Below are positions 45,172 through 54,078 of a stretch of DNA of 64,000 nucleotides, in pieces. How positions within the stretch are numbered: position 1 is the first letter of the stretch; every line of letters starts with the position of its first letter. The translations under genes and the position numbers were made by a program. The stretch is from positions 310,001 through 374,000 of the forward strand of contig NZ_CP072941.1 in the NCBI RefSeq assembly GCF_018069625.1, written 5' to 3'. This DNA comes from Streptomyces yatensis. Its GTDB lineage: Bacteria > Actinomycetota > Actinomycetes > Streptomycetales > Streptomycetaceae. The notes below the pieces were generated by a model that worked only from the letters and a program-made list of their open reading frames with translations, had not been told where the DNA came from and did not search any database.

Positions 45172-46033
45172 CTTTTGCATTGCTTGGCGGAACCTGATCG
45201 AGCTGGACGTGGGTACGGCCGATCGGCACGATGAGCGGCCGGTCGCCCACCGGATCGTCAATCACCAGGGCGCGCAGCCCGAATGCCTCGTCCAGCAACT
45301 CGGCGGTGATCACCTCACGCGGATGCCCCTGCGCCAGGATCGAACCCGCCCGCATCACGATGAGGTTGTCGCTGTAGCGCGTGGCCAGATTGAGGTCGTG
45401 CAACACCATCACCACCGTGCGGCCCGACTCGTGCAGGTCGTCCACGAGGTCCAGCACATCGATCGCGTGCGCCAGGTCCAAATAAGTGGTCGGCTCGTCC
45501 AGCAGCAGCAGATCGGTGCCCTGAGCCAGGGTCATCGAGATCCAGACGCGCTGACGCTGCCCGCCCGACAGCGAGTCGACCGGGCGATCTGCCAGCTCCG
45601 ACACCCCGGTCATGGCCAGCGCACGCTCCACCACACCTGCGTCGTCCGAGGACCACTGCCGCAGCCAACTCTGGTGCGGATGCCGCCCCTTGGCGACCAG
45701 GTCGGCCACCGTCAGCCCCTCCGGCGCCACCGGCGCCTGCGGCAGCAGGCCCAGCTTCTTGGCCACGTCCCTGGTCCTGAGCCCCGCGATGTCCTCGCCG
45801 TCCAGCACCACGGCCCCCTTGGCCGGCTTGAGCAGCCGGGTCAGGGTGCGCAACAGGGTCGACTTGCCACAGCCGTTGGGGCCGATGATCGTGGTGATCA
45901 CGCCCGGCGGGATCGTCACATCCAGATCCTCGATGACGGCCCGGCCGCCGTACCCGACCGAGACGCCTTCGGCCGCCAGCCGTGGGATGCCCTGGGCCCC
46001 GGGCTCGATCTCGGTGGTGCGCTCGGCGCTCAC
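45158..46033 (-). CDS. cchE: Ferric-siderophore ABC transporter ATPase CchE
   Basis: A 291-residue ATPase of the FecE/FhuC type. Walker A (IIGPNGCGKSTLLRTL) is near residue 46, the Q-loop in LGLLPQAPVAPEGL, the signature [17 protein letters not shown] near 152, Walker B (LLLLDEPTTYLDLAH) near 175 and the switch His in VMVLHDLN near 205. The GTG at 46033 is chosen: AGGGGGA lies just upstream, and the frame before it has no domain content. It starts 41 bases after the cchD stop. With CchC and CchD it would power re-import of ferric coelichelin. Confidence 0.95.
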   Translation of the reverse strand: MSAERTTEIEPGAQGIPRLAAEGVSVGYGGRAVIEDLDVTIPPGVITTIIGPNGCGKSTLLRTLTRLLKPAKGAVVLDGEDIAGLRTRDVAKKLGLLPQAPVAPEGLTVADLVAKGRHPHQSWLRQWSSDDAGVVERALAMTGVSELADRPVDSLSGGQRQRVWISMTLAQGTDLLLLDEPTTYLDLAHAIDVLDLVDDLHESGRTVVMVLHDLNLATRYSDNLIVMRAGSILAQGHPREVITAELLDEAFGLRALVIDDPVGDRPLIVPIGRTHVQLDQVPPSNAKVRLG

Positions 46034-46074
46034 AAGTCCCCCTGTATTGAGGTCTGCCTGAACTGCATTGCCAT

Positions 46075-47145
46075 CTATCTCAGATTCGCCCGCACCAGCA
46101 GATAGACGAGGAAGGGGCCGCCGATCGCGGCGGTGACCACACCGACCGGAAGCGTGATCGGCAGCGCCGTGCGCGCGACCAGGTCCGCACCGGTCAGCAG
46201 CAACGCCCCCACCATGCCGGAGGCCACCATCGGCGGTGTGGGGCACCTCGCCAGACGCATCGCCACCTGCGGCGCCACCAGCGCGACGAACGGGACCGGA
46301 CCCGCCGCGCTCACCCCCACGGCGGCCAGCAGGACCGCGCACAGCAGCAGGACCGCCCGCACCATCCCGTACCGGACGCCCAGGCCCGCGGCGACCTCGT
46401 CACCCAAGTGCATCGGCTTGAACTGGAACGCCACACAGCACACGACGGCCAGGAGGACGAGCGTGCACCACAGCGCCACCCGGACCTCGCTCCACGAGCG
46501 GTTGTCCAGCGAGCCGACCAGCCATGCCTGGGCCCGGGCCACATCCTTGATATCGGCCGTGACCAGCAGCCATGTCGTGATCGCTTCCATCATGGCGCTC
46601 ACCGAGATGCCGATGAGGATGAGCCGGAAGCCGTCGATCCCGCGCCGCCACGCCAGGAAGTACACCAACAGCCCCGTGCCGAGACCGCCCGCGAGCGCCG
46701 CCGTGGACAGACCCACGGCGCTCACGACCGCCGCGGCGGTCCCGCCCGACACGGTCACCAGGAACACCGAGACCGCGCCGGCGCCCCCGGTGATCCCCAG
46801 AATGTCCGGGCTGGCCAGCGGATTGCGGGCGATGGACTGCGTCAGCGCGCCGGAGACCCCCAGCGCGATCCCCACGACGAGCCCGGCCAGGGCGCGCGGC
46901 ATCCGCAAGTCCATGATCACGAACTTGTCGACCCGCTCGCCCCCGCCGACGATCGTGGCGATCACCCGGGACAGCCCGATGGGGAAGTCCCCGACGCCGA
47001 TGGACAGGCAGAACACCAGGAAGGTGGCCGCCGCCAGCAGCAGCGTGACGCAGACGAGCCAGGGCCGCCATACGAACGACACCTGACCGAGCCGCACGCC
47101 CGGCGTCACCGGCGCCACCGATCGCTTCACATCTGTCCCGTTCAC
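46075..47145 (-). CDS. cchD: Ferric-siderophore permease CchD (FecCD family)
   Basis: A 356-residue permease with about ten membrane helices, the normal size for FecCD/BtuC proteins. Landmarks are RMPRALAGLVVGIALGVSGALTQSIARNPLASPDILGITGGA (residues about 80-120), the signature of this family, and LGVRYGMVRAVLL and SAAGPVPFVALVAPQVAMRLA, which contact the ATPase. The GTG at 47145 overlaps the cchC stop by 4 bases (GTGA). It pairs with CchC as the two unlike halves of the importer channel. Confidence 0.95.
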   Translation of the reverse strand: MNGTDVKRSVAPVTPGVRLGQVSFVWRPWLVCVTLLLAAATFLVFCLSIGVGDFPIGLSRVIATIVGGGERVDKFVIMDLRMPRALAGLVVGIALGVSGALTQSIARNPLASPDILGITGGAGAVSVFLVTVSGGTAAAVVSAVGLSTAALAGGLGTGLLVYFLAWRRGIDGFRLILIGISVSAMMEAITTWLLVTADIKDVARAQAWLVGSLDNRSWSEVRVALWCTLVLLAVVCCVAFQFKPMHLGDEVAAGLGVRYGMVRAVLLLCAVLLAAVGVSAAGPVPFVALVAPQVAMRLARCPTPPMVASGMVGALLLTGADLVARTALPITLPVGVVTAAIGGPFLVYLLVRANLR

Positions 47146-48200
47146 GCGCTCTTGAACTTTCCGAGCCATACCAGGGCCGCGAAGAACGGAGCGCCCAGAA
47201 GAGCCACGACCACACCCGCGTCCAACTCGCCCGGCCGCACCACCAGGCGCCCGACGATGTCGCAGAGCAGGAGGACGACAGCGCCGAGCAGACCCGCGTA
47301 CGGCACCAGCCAGCGGTGGTCCGGCCCGGTCAGATACCGGGCCACATGGGCCACCATGAGCCCGAGAAACGCGATGGGGCCGCACGCCGCCGTCGCCGCG
47401 CCCGCCAGCAGGGTGATGGCGGCGATGCCGACGGTCCGGCTCAGCGCGATGTTCACGCCCAGCCCCCGCGCCACATCGTCACCCAGGTTGAGCAGGTTGA
47501 GGGCGGGCAGTGTGGTCAGCGCCAGCACCAGCCCGACCGCGATGAACAGGGCCACCGGCCAGATGACGTCGAACCCGACACCGGCCACGGAGCCCGCGTT
47601 CCAGAACCGCAGCGCGTTCAGCGACGCCCGGTCCGAGAGCGCGACCGCCGTGGTCATCGCCGTCAGGAACACGGTGATCCCCTGCCCGGCCAGTGCGAGC
47701 GTCAGCGGATTGCCGGCCCCTCGGCCGATGCTCGCCAGCCCGAACACCACGACACCGGAGCCGGCCGCCCCCAGGAAGGCGAACCAGACGTACTGGAACG
47801 GGTCGGCGACCCCGAACACGGCGATCACCGACACCACGGCGAACGAGGCGCCGGAGTTCACCCCCAGCAAGCCCGTGTCGGCGATCGGATTCCGCGTGTA
47901 CCCCTGGATCAGCGCCCCGCCGACCCCCAGCGCGATGCCCGCCACGATCGCGAGCACCGTCCGGGGCATCCGCACGGTCCGCACGATGAGCCTGATCTCG
48001 GTGAGCCGCTGGTCGGAGTCCGGCGCCGCGAACAACCCGTGCCACACCTCGGCGGGGCTCAGCGCGCGCGCACCGACGGCCAGCGACACCGCCGCCGCGA
48101 TCACGAGGATCGCCACCAGCGTGCCCAGACCCACAACCCGCCGCCGACGGGCCTTTGTCGTGCCCCCGGCCAAGGGGCGCTCCATCGCAGTGGTGCTCAT
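47142..48200 (-). CDS. cchC: Ferric-siderophore permease CchC (FecCD family)
   Basis: A 352-residue permease with about ten membrane helices. It carries the same family signature as CchD: VRMPRTVLAIVAGIALGVGGALIQGYTRNPIADTGLLGVNSGA near 85-128, and ACGPIAFLGLMVAHVARYL near 260. The start is placed at ATG 48200, preceded by GGAG; an ATG at 48215 would add five residues but abuts its ribosome site. It begins 19 bases after the cchB stop and overlaps cchD, so cchBCDE forms one transcript from the iron-regulated cchB promoter. Confidence 0.93.
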   Translation of the reverse strand: MSTTAMERPLAGGTTKARRRRVVGLGTLVAILVIAAAVSLAVGARALSPAEVWHGLFAAPDSDQRLTEIRLIVRTVRMPRTVLAIVAGIALGVGGALIQGYTRNPIADTGLLGVNSGASFAVVSVIAVFGVADPFQYVWFAFLGAAGSGVVVFGLASIGRGAGNPLTLALAGQGITVFLTAMTTAVALSDRASLNALRFWNAGSVAGVGFDVIWPVALFIAVGLVLALTTLPALNLLNLGDDVARGLGVNIALSRTVGIAAITLLAGAATAACGPIAFLGLMVAHVARYLTGPDHRWLVPYAGLLGAVVLLLCDIVGRLVVRPGELDAGVVVALLGAPFFAALVWLGKFKSA

Positions 48201-48219
48201 GTCTCCGTACGTCATCCCC

Positions 48220-49575
48220 CTAGCGAGCGGTGCTGCCGACTCCGTCGGCGACCGGCCGGGCCCCGTCGGAGGCGAACGGGACGCCCCGGTCGATGAGCGA
48301 GTCCAGGATCTCGCCGACCCGGGTCGCGGTGTTGGACAGCAGGGAGGAGGTGATGCCGTGGGTGTGCTCCGTACCGCCCTGCAGATAGATCCCGCAGCGC
48401 AGCCCGGGATCCGTCGCGACGCGGTAGTCGCGCTCGACGCGGATGCGGCCCTCGTCGTCGCGGAGGCAGCTCTCGGCGACCTCGCCGAGGAGGCCGAGGG
48501 GGTCGGCGGGGCTGTAGCCGGTGGCGAAGACCACCACATCCGCGTCCAGCGGCGTCTCCTCGCCGGTGACGAGGGACGTCACGGTGGCCCGCACCTGCGT
48601 CGCCGTCTCCTTGACGTCGGCGAGCCGGGACACGTTGAGGAAGCGCAGCCGCTCCACGCCGAGGACCTTCTCCTGGTACATCTGCCGGTACAGGTCGTCG
48701 ATCAGGTCGATGTCCACCACGGAGTAGTTGGTGTTCCCGTGGTAGTCCATCAGCCGGCGCTTGACGTCCTCGGGCGCGGCGAAGTACTCGTCGACCGCCT
48801 CGGGGTCGAAGATCCGGTTGGCGAAACCGCTGTCGTCCGCGGGGCTGTAGCCGTAGCGGGAGAAGACCGCGCAGACCTCGGCCTCCGGGAAGCGACGGTG
48901 CAGGTAGGCGACGTTCTCCGCGGCACTCTGCCCGGCGCCCACGACGATGAACCGGGAGGGCGAGGTGCCTTCCAGGCCGTCGGCCTTCGCCAGCAGTTCA
49001 GAAGTGTGCCAGACGCGGTCACCGCGTTCCACGCCCTCGGGCATGAGGGGACGCAGCCCGGTGCCGATGACGAGGTTGCGGGCGCGGTGCACCGCGAGCC
49101 CCTCCGCCGACCGGACCGTCACATCCAGGTACTCCACGGCCCCGTCATGGACGACAGGCGCGACACCGACGACCTCATGGCCGTAGGAGACCATGTCCCC
49201 GACCTTGGCCGCGGCCCACTCGAAGTAGTCGTGGAACTCCACCCGCAGCGGGAAGAGGTTCTTGTGGTTGATGAAGTCGATCAGCCGCCCCCTGCTCTTC
49301 AGATAGCAGAGGAAGCTGAACTCACTGGCCGGGTTCCGCAGGGTCACCAGGTCTTTGAGGAAGGACACCTGCATGGTCGCGTCGTCGATCAGCATGCCTC
49401 GGTGCCAGCCGAAGCGCGGCTGCTGCTCGAAGAAGTGAGCGCTGATCTCCTCTCCCCCGGCGGCGTGTGCGTTGTGCTCGCTGAGTGCGATCGCCATGGC
49501 CACATTGGACGGCCCGAAGCCGATGCCAATGAGGTCGTGGACCACTGATGCGCCACCAGGAAGAACCTGTGACAT
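48220..49575 (-). CDS. cchB: L-ornithine N5-monooxygenase CchB
   Basis: A 451-residue flavin-dependent N-hydroxylase of the PvdA/SidA family. The FAD motif LIGIGFGPSNVAMAIAL is at residues 15-31, the NADPH motif FIVVGAGQSAAENVAYL near 207-223, and the C-terminal ATGYSPADPLGLLGE near 350. It converts ornithine to N5-hydroxyornithine, the precursor for modules 1 and 3 of CchH, with CchA formylating the first. GGGAG lies 5 bases before the ATG. An iron box stands 87-105 bases upstream in the gap shared with cchA. Confidence 0.96.
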   Translation of the reverse strand: MSQVLPGGASVVHDLIGIGFGPSNVAMAIALSEHNAHAAGGEEISAHFFEQQPRFGWHRGMLIDDATMQVSFLKDLVTLRNPASEFSFLCYLKSRGRLIDFINHKNLFPLRVEFHDYFEWAAAKVGDMVSYGHEVVGVAPVVHDGAVEYLDVTVRSAEGLAVHRARNLVIGTGLRPLMPEGVERGDRVWHTSELLAKADGLEGTSPSRFIVVGAGQSAAENVAYLHRRFPEAEVCAVFSRYGYSPADDSGFANRIFDPEAVDEYFAAPEDVKRRLMDYHGNTNYSVVDIDLIDDLYRQMYQEKVLGVERLRFLNVSRLADVKETATQVRATVTSLVTGEETPLDADVVVFATGYSPADPLGLLGEVAESCLRDDEGRIRVERDYRVATDPGLRCGIYLQGGTEHTHGITSSLLSNTATRVGEILDSLIDRGVPFASDGARPVADGVGSTAR

Positions 49576-49661
49576 GTCACTCCCATCATGCGGGGCAATC
49601 GCCTGTCAGGCGTGGGGAAGCCGCGGTGGGCAGGCCGATGAAGCGGCATGCCCGCCGAAAC

Positions 49662-49680
49662 TTAGGTGAGCCTAAGCTAA
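49662..49680. promoter_or_regulatory. Iron box at cchB
   Basis: TTAGGTGAGCCTAAGCTAA matches the iron-repressor consensus TTAGGTTAGGCTAACCTAA at 16 of 19 positions. It is 87 bases behind the leftward cchB start and is the better of the two boxes in this divergent gap. Confidence 0.85.
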
Positions 49681-49755
49681 ACCAGAGAGCCTGTCGATAG
49701 GGCGGTCAGACAACCGCGCTCGCCAACTACGCGATCACATAGGCCCGTTGCGGGC

Positions 49756-49774
49756 TAAGGTAAGCCTTGCTTTA
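49756..49774. promoter_or_regulatory. Iron box at cchA
   Basis: TAAGGTAAGCCTTGCTTTA matches the iron-repressor consensus at 12 of 19 positions. It is a weaker box than the others, located 38-56 bases before the cchA ATG, where it would cover a rightward promoter. Confidence 0.65.
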
Positions 49775-49811
49775 CTTGCTCCGGCCATCCCCTGCTTCGA
49801 GGAGGAACCCC

Positions 49812-50759
49812 ATGCGGGTCGTCATGTTCGGTTACCAGAGCTGGGGGCACCGCACCCTGCAAGCCCTCCTGGACTCCGAGCACGACGTGGTACTCGTCGT
49901 TACGCACCCCAAGAGCGAGCACGCGTACGAGAAGATCTGGAGCGACTCCGTCGCCGACCTCGCCGAAGAGCACGGCGTCCCGGTGCTGATCCGCAACCGC
50001 CCTGACGACGACGAGTTGTTCGAGCGCCTCAAGGAGGTCGACCCGGACATCATCGTGGCGAACAACTGGCGGACATGGATCCCTCCGCGCATCTTCGGGC
50101 TGCCCCGCCACGGCACGCTGAACATCCACGATGCGCTGCTGCCGAAGTACGCCGGCTTCTCCCCGCTGATCTGGGCCCTGATCAACGGCGAGTCCGAAGT
50201 GGGCGTCACCGCGCACATGATGAACGACGAACTCGACGCGGGCGACATCGTCCGGCAGGAGGCGGTTCCGGTCGGGCCGACCGACACCGCCACCGACCTC
50301 TTCCACAAGACCGTCGACCTCATCGCCCCGGTCACGATCGGAGCGCTCGGCCTCATCGCCTCCGGGCAGACGGAGTTCACGAAGCAGGACCGGTCCCAGG
50401 CCAGCTTCTTCCACAAGCGGTCCATCGAGGACATCCGCATCGACTGGAGCTGGCCGGCGGAGGACCTCGAACGCCTGGTCCGCGCCCAGTCCGAGCCGTA
50501 CCCCAGCACTTACGCCTTCCATAAGGGCAAGCGCCTCGAAATCCTGGCCGCGGTGGTGTCCCAGGGCCGGTACGGCGGCACTCCCGGCCGCATCTTCTAC
50601 CGCGAGGGCGACGGTGTGGTGATCGTCGCCGGAGCCGACGCCCGCACCGGCCGCAACCACGGCCTGGCCATCACACGCGTACGGACCGAGGACGGCCGCG
50701 AGATGGGTGCCACGGAGTACTTCACCTCCATGGGCGGCTACCTGACCAGCCGCCCCTGA
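49812..50759 (+). CDS. cchA: Hydroxyornithine formyltransferase CchA
   Basis: A 315-residue enzyme of the methionyl-tRNA formyltransferase fold. The N-terminal formyl-transfer domain holds the catalytic triad residues in LNIHDALLPKYAGFSPLIWA (Asn and His near 104-106) and NDELDAGDIV (Asp near 140-144), and the rest follows Fmt-like order. It transfers a formyl group from 10-formyl-tetrahydrofolate to N5-hydroxyornithine for module 1 of CchH. The ATG at 49812 with GGAGG 6 bases upstream is firm. It diverges from cchB with its own iron box. Confidence 0.95.
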   Translation: MRVVMFGYQSWGHRTLQALLDSEHDVVLVVTHPKSEHAYEKIWSDSVADLAEEHGVPVLIRNRPDDDELFERLKEVDPDIIVANNWRTWIPPRIFGLPRHGTLNIHDALLPKYAGFSPLIWALINGESEVGVTAHMMNDELDAGDIVRQEAVPVGPTDTATDLFHKTVDLIAPVTIGALGLIASGQTEFTKQDRSQASFFHKRSIEDIRIDWSWPAEDLERLVRAQSEPYPSTYAFHKGKRLEILAAVVSQGRYGGTPGRIFYREGDGVVIVAGADARTGRNHGLAITRVRTEDGREMGATEYFTSMGGYLTSRP

Positions 50760-50825
50760 CGCGGTAGGCCGCCCCGCACACCGCAACTCCCGTGCACCGA
50801 GAGGCGATTGCCCTCGGCCCGGCGG

Positions 50826-51488
50826 TCAGAGGCTGGTGAGCAGGCCGTCGAGCGGGGCGGGTATGCGGTCGGGGTCGAGGGCCTCGGCGAGGACACGGCC
50901 GTAGTGGATCTTGCGCCCCTTCTTCGTGCTGAGGAAGCGCCGCAACTGCTGCTGTGAACTGCGGCCCCGCTGGGCGGGCTGGCGCAGGAAGGTCTGCAAG
51001 GGGCGCAGGTCGCCCTCCGCCCGGACGAGCTCCTCCACCCGGGTCACACCCAGCGCGCGGATGAGCTCGTCCTCCAGATCCACCGCGCAGACGAAGATCC
51101 GTTGCTGTGTTGCCATGGGCGGTGCCGCATCGATCTGTGCCGCACCGGGCTGTGCCGCGGTGGCCCGCTCCAGGCCGCGCACGTAGTAGCCGCGCTCCGC
51201 CTCGTCGCACAGTCCCGTGAGGCGAAGGCCCAGGCCGGAGGGGCCGAGGAGGCGGGCGAAGCGCCCGACGCTCATCGCACCGCCCATCGACAGGACGCAG
51301 ATTCCCTCGGCCGCCAGGTTCCGGCCTCGCCTCGCGGCCAGCGCGCCGACCGCTGCCACATCGCTCGGCCCTTCGAGCAGGACCGCCGCCCGGACGGGCA
51401 GCCGCGTGGCCAGCTCGTGCGCGCGGTCGCCGGGCCCACCGGCCGCCCACGCGATGACCGCTTCCCGGAACGCCCCCATGTCTGCCAT
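50826..51488 (-). CDS. Stand-alone TOPRIM (OLD-type) protein
   Basis: A 220-residue protein with a TOPRIM fold like that of OLD-family nucleases. The catalytic Glu is in AAVLLEGPSDVAAVGALAAR near residue 39, followed by CVLSMGGAMSVGRFARLLG and the acidic pair in LTGLCDEAERGYY near 93. Residues 155-200 (LRPLQTFLRQPAQRGRSSQQ and a basic stretch RRFLSTKKGRK) could contact nucleic acid. OLD nucleases normally carry an N-terminal ABC ATPase; none is encoded here or next door. It lies apart from the siderophore genes, with no visible partner. A DNA repair, RNA processing or defence role is possible. Confidence 0.75.
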   Translation of the reverse strand: MADMGAFREAVIAWAAGGPGDRAHELATRLPVRAAVLLEGPSDVAAVGALAARRGRNLAAEGICVLSMGGAMSVGRFARLLGPSGLGLRLTGLCDEAERGYYVRGLERATAAQPGAAQIDAAPPMATQQRIFVCAVDLEDELIRALGVTRVEELVRAEGDLRPLQTFLRQPAQRGRSSQQQLRRFLSTKKGRKIHYGRVLAEALDPDRIPAPLDGLLTSL

Positions 51489-51596
51489 GAGAGGAGTCTC
51501 CGCCCGTTCCGGCCACCACGGTAGGGAATTTCCGTCGGCGCGTCGCCGGCCGGTGTGCGGCCGGGCCCGACGGTGCGAACGAATGGAGCCGCCCGC

Positions 51597-52628
51597 TCAG
51601 GCCGGACCGGCCGTGCTGCCGCGTACGACGAGACGGGGCGGAAGCACGACCTCGCGGGGTTCGGTGCGGCCCTGGTCGAGGCGTTCGACGGCCGCGGCCA
51701 CCGCCTGCCGCGCCTGCTCCCGCGCGTTCTGGCTGACGGTGGTCAGGTCGAAGCAACTGAGCCGGGAGAGGGTGTCGTCGTCGTAACCGGCCACCGACAC
51801 CTCGCCCGGGACGGCGATGTCGGCGCGGGAGAGGGCGGCCAGAACACCGATGGCGCACTGGTCGTTGAAGGCCACGACCGCGGTGGGCAGCTCGCCGCTG
51901 TCGAGGAGGTGGCGAGCGGCGCGCTCACCGGCCGCTTCGGTGTGGTCGCCGTGCAGGATCCGGATGTGCGCGCCGAGGCCGTGGCGGCGCATGGCCGTAC
52001 GGTAGCCGCGGCGCCGGTCGGTGGCGATGACGCCCTTGCCCCCGTCGACGTAGACGATCGAACGGTGGCCGAGGCCGACCAGATGGTCGACGGTCTGGCT
52101 CACACCGTCGTCGTCGGCGGTGCGGACGACGTCCAGCTCGGTGTCGGCGATCCGGCGGCCGACGGCGATCACGGGGGCCTTGCGGTCGAGAGCGGCGAGG
52201 GTGTCGGCGGGGGCGGCCGGGCCGAGCAGGATCAGGGCCTCGCTGCGGAAGGCCAGCAGGGTTTCGACGGCGGTGTGCTCGTCGCGGGTGCGGGTCTGCG
52301 TGCTGAGGACGAGGTCGTAGCCGACCTCCTCGGCGGCCGTGTGCAGGTGCTCGACCAGGTCGGCGTGGAACGGGCTGTGGATGTCGACCATCACGCCGAG
52401 CAGCCGGGTGCGCCTGCTGGCCAGCAGGCTGGCGGTGCGGTCCGCCTGGTAGCCGAGGTCGGCGGCGGCCTTCAGGACGCGCTGCCGTGTGCGTTCGCTG
52501 GGGCCGGGCACACCACGCAGGACCAGGGACACCGACGCCGTGGACAGCCCCACCCGGGCGGCCACGTCCTCCAGCCGGGGGCGCTTGTCCGTGCCCCTTC
52601 GGTGGCGCCCGGAGCCGACGTCATCCAC
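51597..52628 (-). CDS. LacI-family transcriptional regulator
   Basis: A 343-residue repressor. The helix-turn-helix (LEDVAARVGLSTASVSLVLRG) is at about residues 19-39 and the hinge ends YQADRTASLLASRRTR. The effector domain has LLGVMVDIHSPFHADLVEHL, VDHLVGLGHRSIVYVDG and AVVAFNDQCAIGVLAAL as landmarks. The GTG at 52628 follows GGGAGG at 5 bases; the open frame farther upstream runs through the operators. It diverges from the dehydrogenase operon, and similar palindromes sit before both genes, so it probably represses both and responds to a sugar or cyclitol handled by them. Confidence 0.92.
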   Translation of the reverse strand: MDDVGSGRHRRGTDKRPRLEDVAARVGLSTASVSLVLRGVPGPSERTRQRVLKAAADLGYQADRTASLLASRRTRLLGVMVDIHSPFHADLVEHLHTAAEEVGYDLVLSTQTRTRDEHTAVETLLAFRSEALILLGPAAPADTLAALDRKAPVIAVGRRIADTELDVVRTADDDGVSQTVDHLVGLGHRSIVYVDGGKGVIATDRRRGYRTAMRRHGLGAHIRILHGDHTEAAGERAARHLLDSGELPTAVVAFNDQCAIGVLAALSRADIAVPGEVSVAGYDDDTLSRLSCFDLTTVSQNAREQARQAVAAAVERLDQGRTEPREVVLPPRLVVRGSTAGPA

Positions 52629-52700
52629 TGATACCTCCCGCGGCCATCTCCTCGGGCAACACCCGTGACACCCCAGGAAACGCGCCGATAGTACCAGGGA

Positions 52701-52716
52701 CTTAAATCGCTTCAAG
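52701..52716. promoter_or_regulatory. LacI operator copy near regulator gene
   Basis: CTTAAATCGCTTCAAG differs at two positions from the perfect palindrome CTTAAAGCGCTTTAAG found 88 bases away. It lies 73 bases upstream of the leftward LacI start and is probably the autoregulatory site. Confidence 0.7.
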
Positions 52717-52788
52717 AAACCCGCACCGGCGTAGCGACACCCCATTGACATGACATTTGAGCCCGGGCATCGTACTGCGCAAGCCGCT

Positions 52789-52804
52789 CTTAAAGCGCTT
52801 TAAG
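52789..52804. promoter_or_regulatory. LacI operator palindrome CTTAAAGCGCTTTAAG
   Basis: A perfect 16-base palindrome with the central CG typical of LacI-family sites, 45 bases before the dehydrogenase ATG. With the near-copy at 52701-52716 it forms an operator pair in the divergent gap, 88 bases apart centre to centre, which would allow looping. Confidence 0.8.
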
Positions 52805-52848
52805 CGCGCGTATCCCGGAGTCCGATCCTCACCGTGAAAGGCACCGAC

Positions 52849-54054
52849 ATGCCCACCCACCCCAGCTCCGGCAAGCCCCTCTCCGTGGCGGTGATCGGGG
52901 CCGGAATGGCCGGCCGCACCCACGCCGCGGGGTACCGCAACGTGAACACCGTCTACGGCGCCGGGCTGCCGCCGGTCCGCCTGGCCGCGATCGCCGACGC
53001 CAACATCGAGCTCGGTGAGGACGCCGCCCGCCGCTACGGGTACGAGAAGGCGCTTCCGAGCTGGGAGGCCGTCGTCGAGGACCCGTCCATCGACGCCGTC
53101 AGCATCGTCGTCGGCAACGACCTGCACCGGCCGATCGCGGAGGCGCTCGTCGCCGCGGGCAAACACGTGCTGTGCGAGAAGCCGCTGGCCGGCTCGCTCG
53201 CGGACGCCCGTGCGATGGCCGAGGTCGAGCGCACCGCCGATGTCGTCACCGCCGTCGGATACACCTTCCGGCGCTCCCCCGCCATCGCCGCGATCCGTGA
53301 CCATGTGCGGGGTGGCGAGCTGGGCGACCTCAGCCTGTTCAGCGGCCGGTACTGGTGCGACTACGCCACCGACCCGAACGGGCCTCTGAGCTGGCGGTTC
53401 AAGGGTGGCCCCGGCTCCGGCGCGCTCGGGGACGTCGGCGCGCATGTCATCGATGTCGCCGAGTACATCGCCGGACCCATCGCCTCGGTCTCGGGCGCCT
53501 CGCTGTCGACGCAGATCCGCAAGCGACCGCTGCCGCTGGGTGCCGTCGTCGGACACAACGCCGCGCCCGTCTCGGACGAGGTGGGCGAGGTCGAGAACGA
53601 GGACACGGCGTCCTTCACCGCCCGCTTCGAGTCCGGCCTGGTGGGCACCTTCTCGCTGTCGCGTACCGCCTTCGGCCTGCCCAACGGGCTCTCCTTCGAC
53701 GTCGTGGGGCTGGGCGGCCGGGCCGCGTTCGACCAGCACCGGCCGGCCGAGTACCTCTTCGACGACGCGCAGCCGGAGGCCCGCACACGCGGCGCACGCC
53801 ACATCATCGCCGGTCCGCACCTGCCGTACTTCGCCGGCGGCTACCCGATGGAGGCGCCGGGCGTGGGCGGCGGCAACGCCGAGATGTTCACCTACCAGGC
53901 CCGGGCCTTCCTCGACCAGGTGGCGGGCGTCGCCGAACCACTGCCCGCCTGCGCCACGTTCGCCGACGCGCTGCGAACCATGGAAATCATCCAGGCGGTC
54001 GTCGCATCCTCCCGCGACGGTGGCGCGGTCGCCACGGTTCCGCCCCACGCCTGA
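52849..54054 (+). CDS. Gfo/Idh/MocA-family oxidoreductase
   Basis: A 401-residue NAD(P)-dependent dehydrogenase. The Rossmann motif VAVIGAGMAGRTHAAG is at residues 13-28, the family EKP motif in HVLCEKPLAGS near 108-118, and the catalytic His region in GALGDVGAHVIDVAEYI near 195. Such enzymes oxidise inositols, sugars or glycosides, often at C3. The ATG at 52849 has GAAAGG upstream; a GTG at 52834 is possible. It leads an operon with two TIM-barrel proteins under a LacI operator. The set resembles inositol or 3-keto-sugar pathways. Confidence 0.9.
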   Translation: MPTHPSSGKPLSVAVIGAGMAGRTHAAGYRNVNTVYGAGLPPVRLAAIADANIELGEDAARRYGYEKALPSWEAVVEDPSIDAVSIVVGNDLHRPIAEALVAAGKHVLCEKPLAGSLADARAMAEVERTADVVTAVGYTFRRSPAIAAIRDHVRGGELGDLSLFSGRYWCDYATDPNGPLSWRFKGGPGSGALGDVGAHVIDVAEYIAGPIASVSGASLSTQIRKRPLPLGAVVGHNAAPVSDEVGEVENEDTASFTARFESGLVGTFSLSRTAFGLPNGLSFDVVGLGGRAAFDQHRPAEYLFDDAQPEARTRGARHIIAGPHLPYFAGGYPMEAPGVGGGNAEMFTYQARAFLDQVAGVAEPLPACATFADALRTMEIIQAVVASSRDGGAVATVPPHA

Positions 54055-54078
54055 CCCGCCACACCGAAGGAGCAAGCA

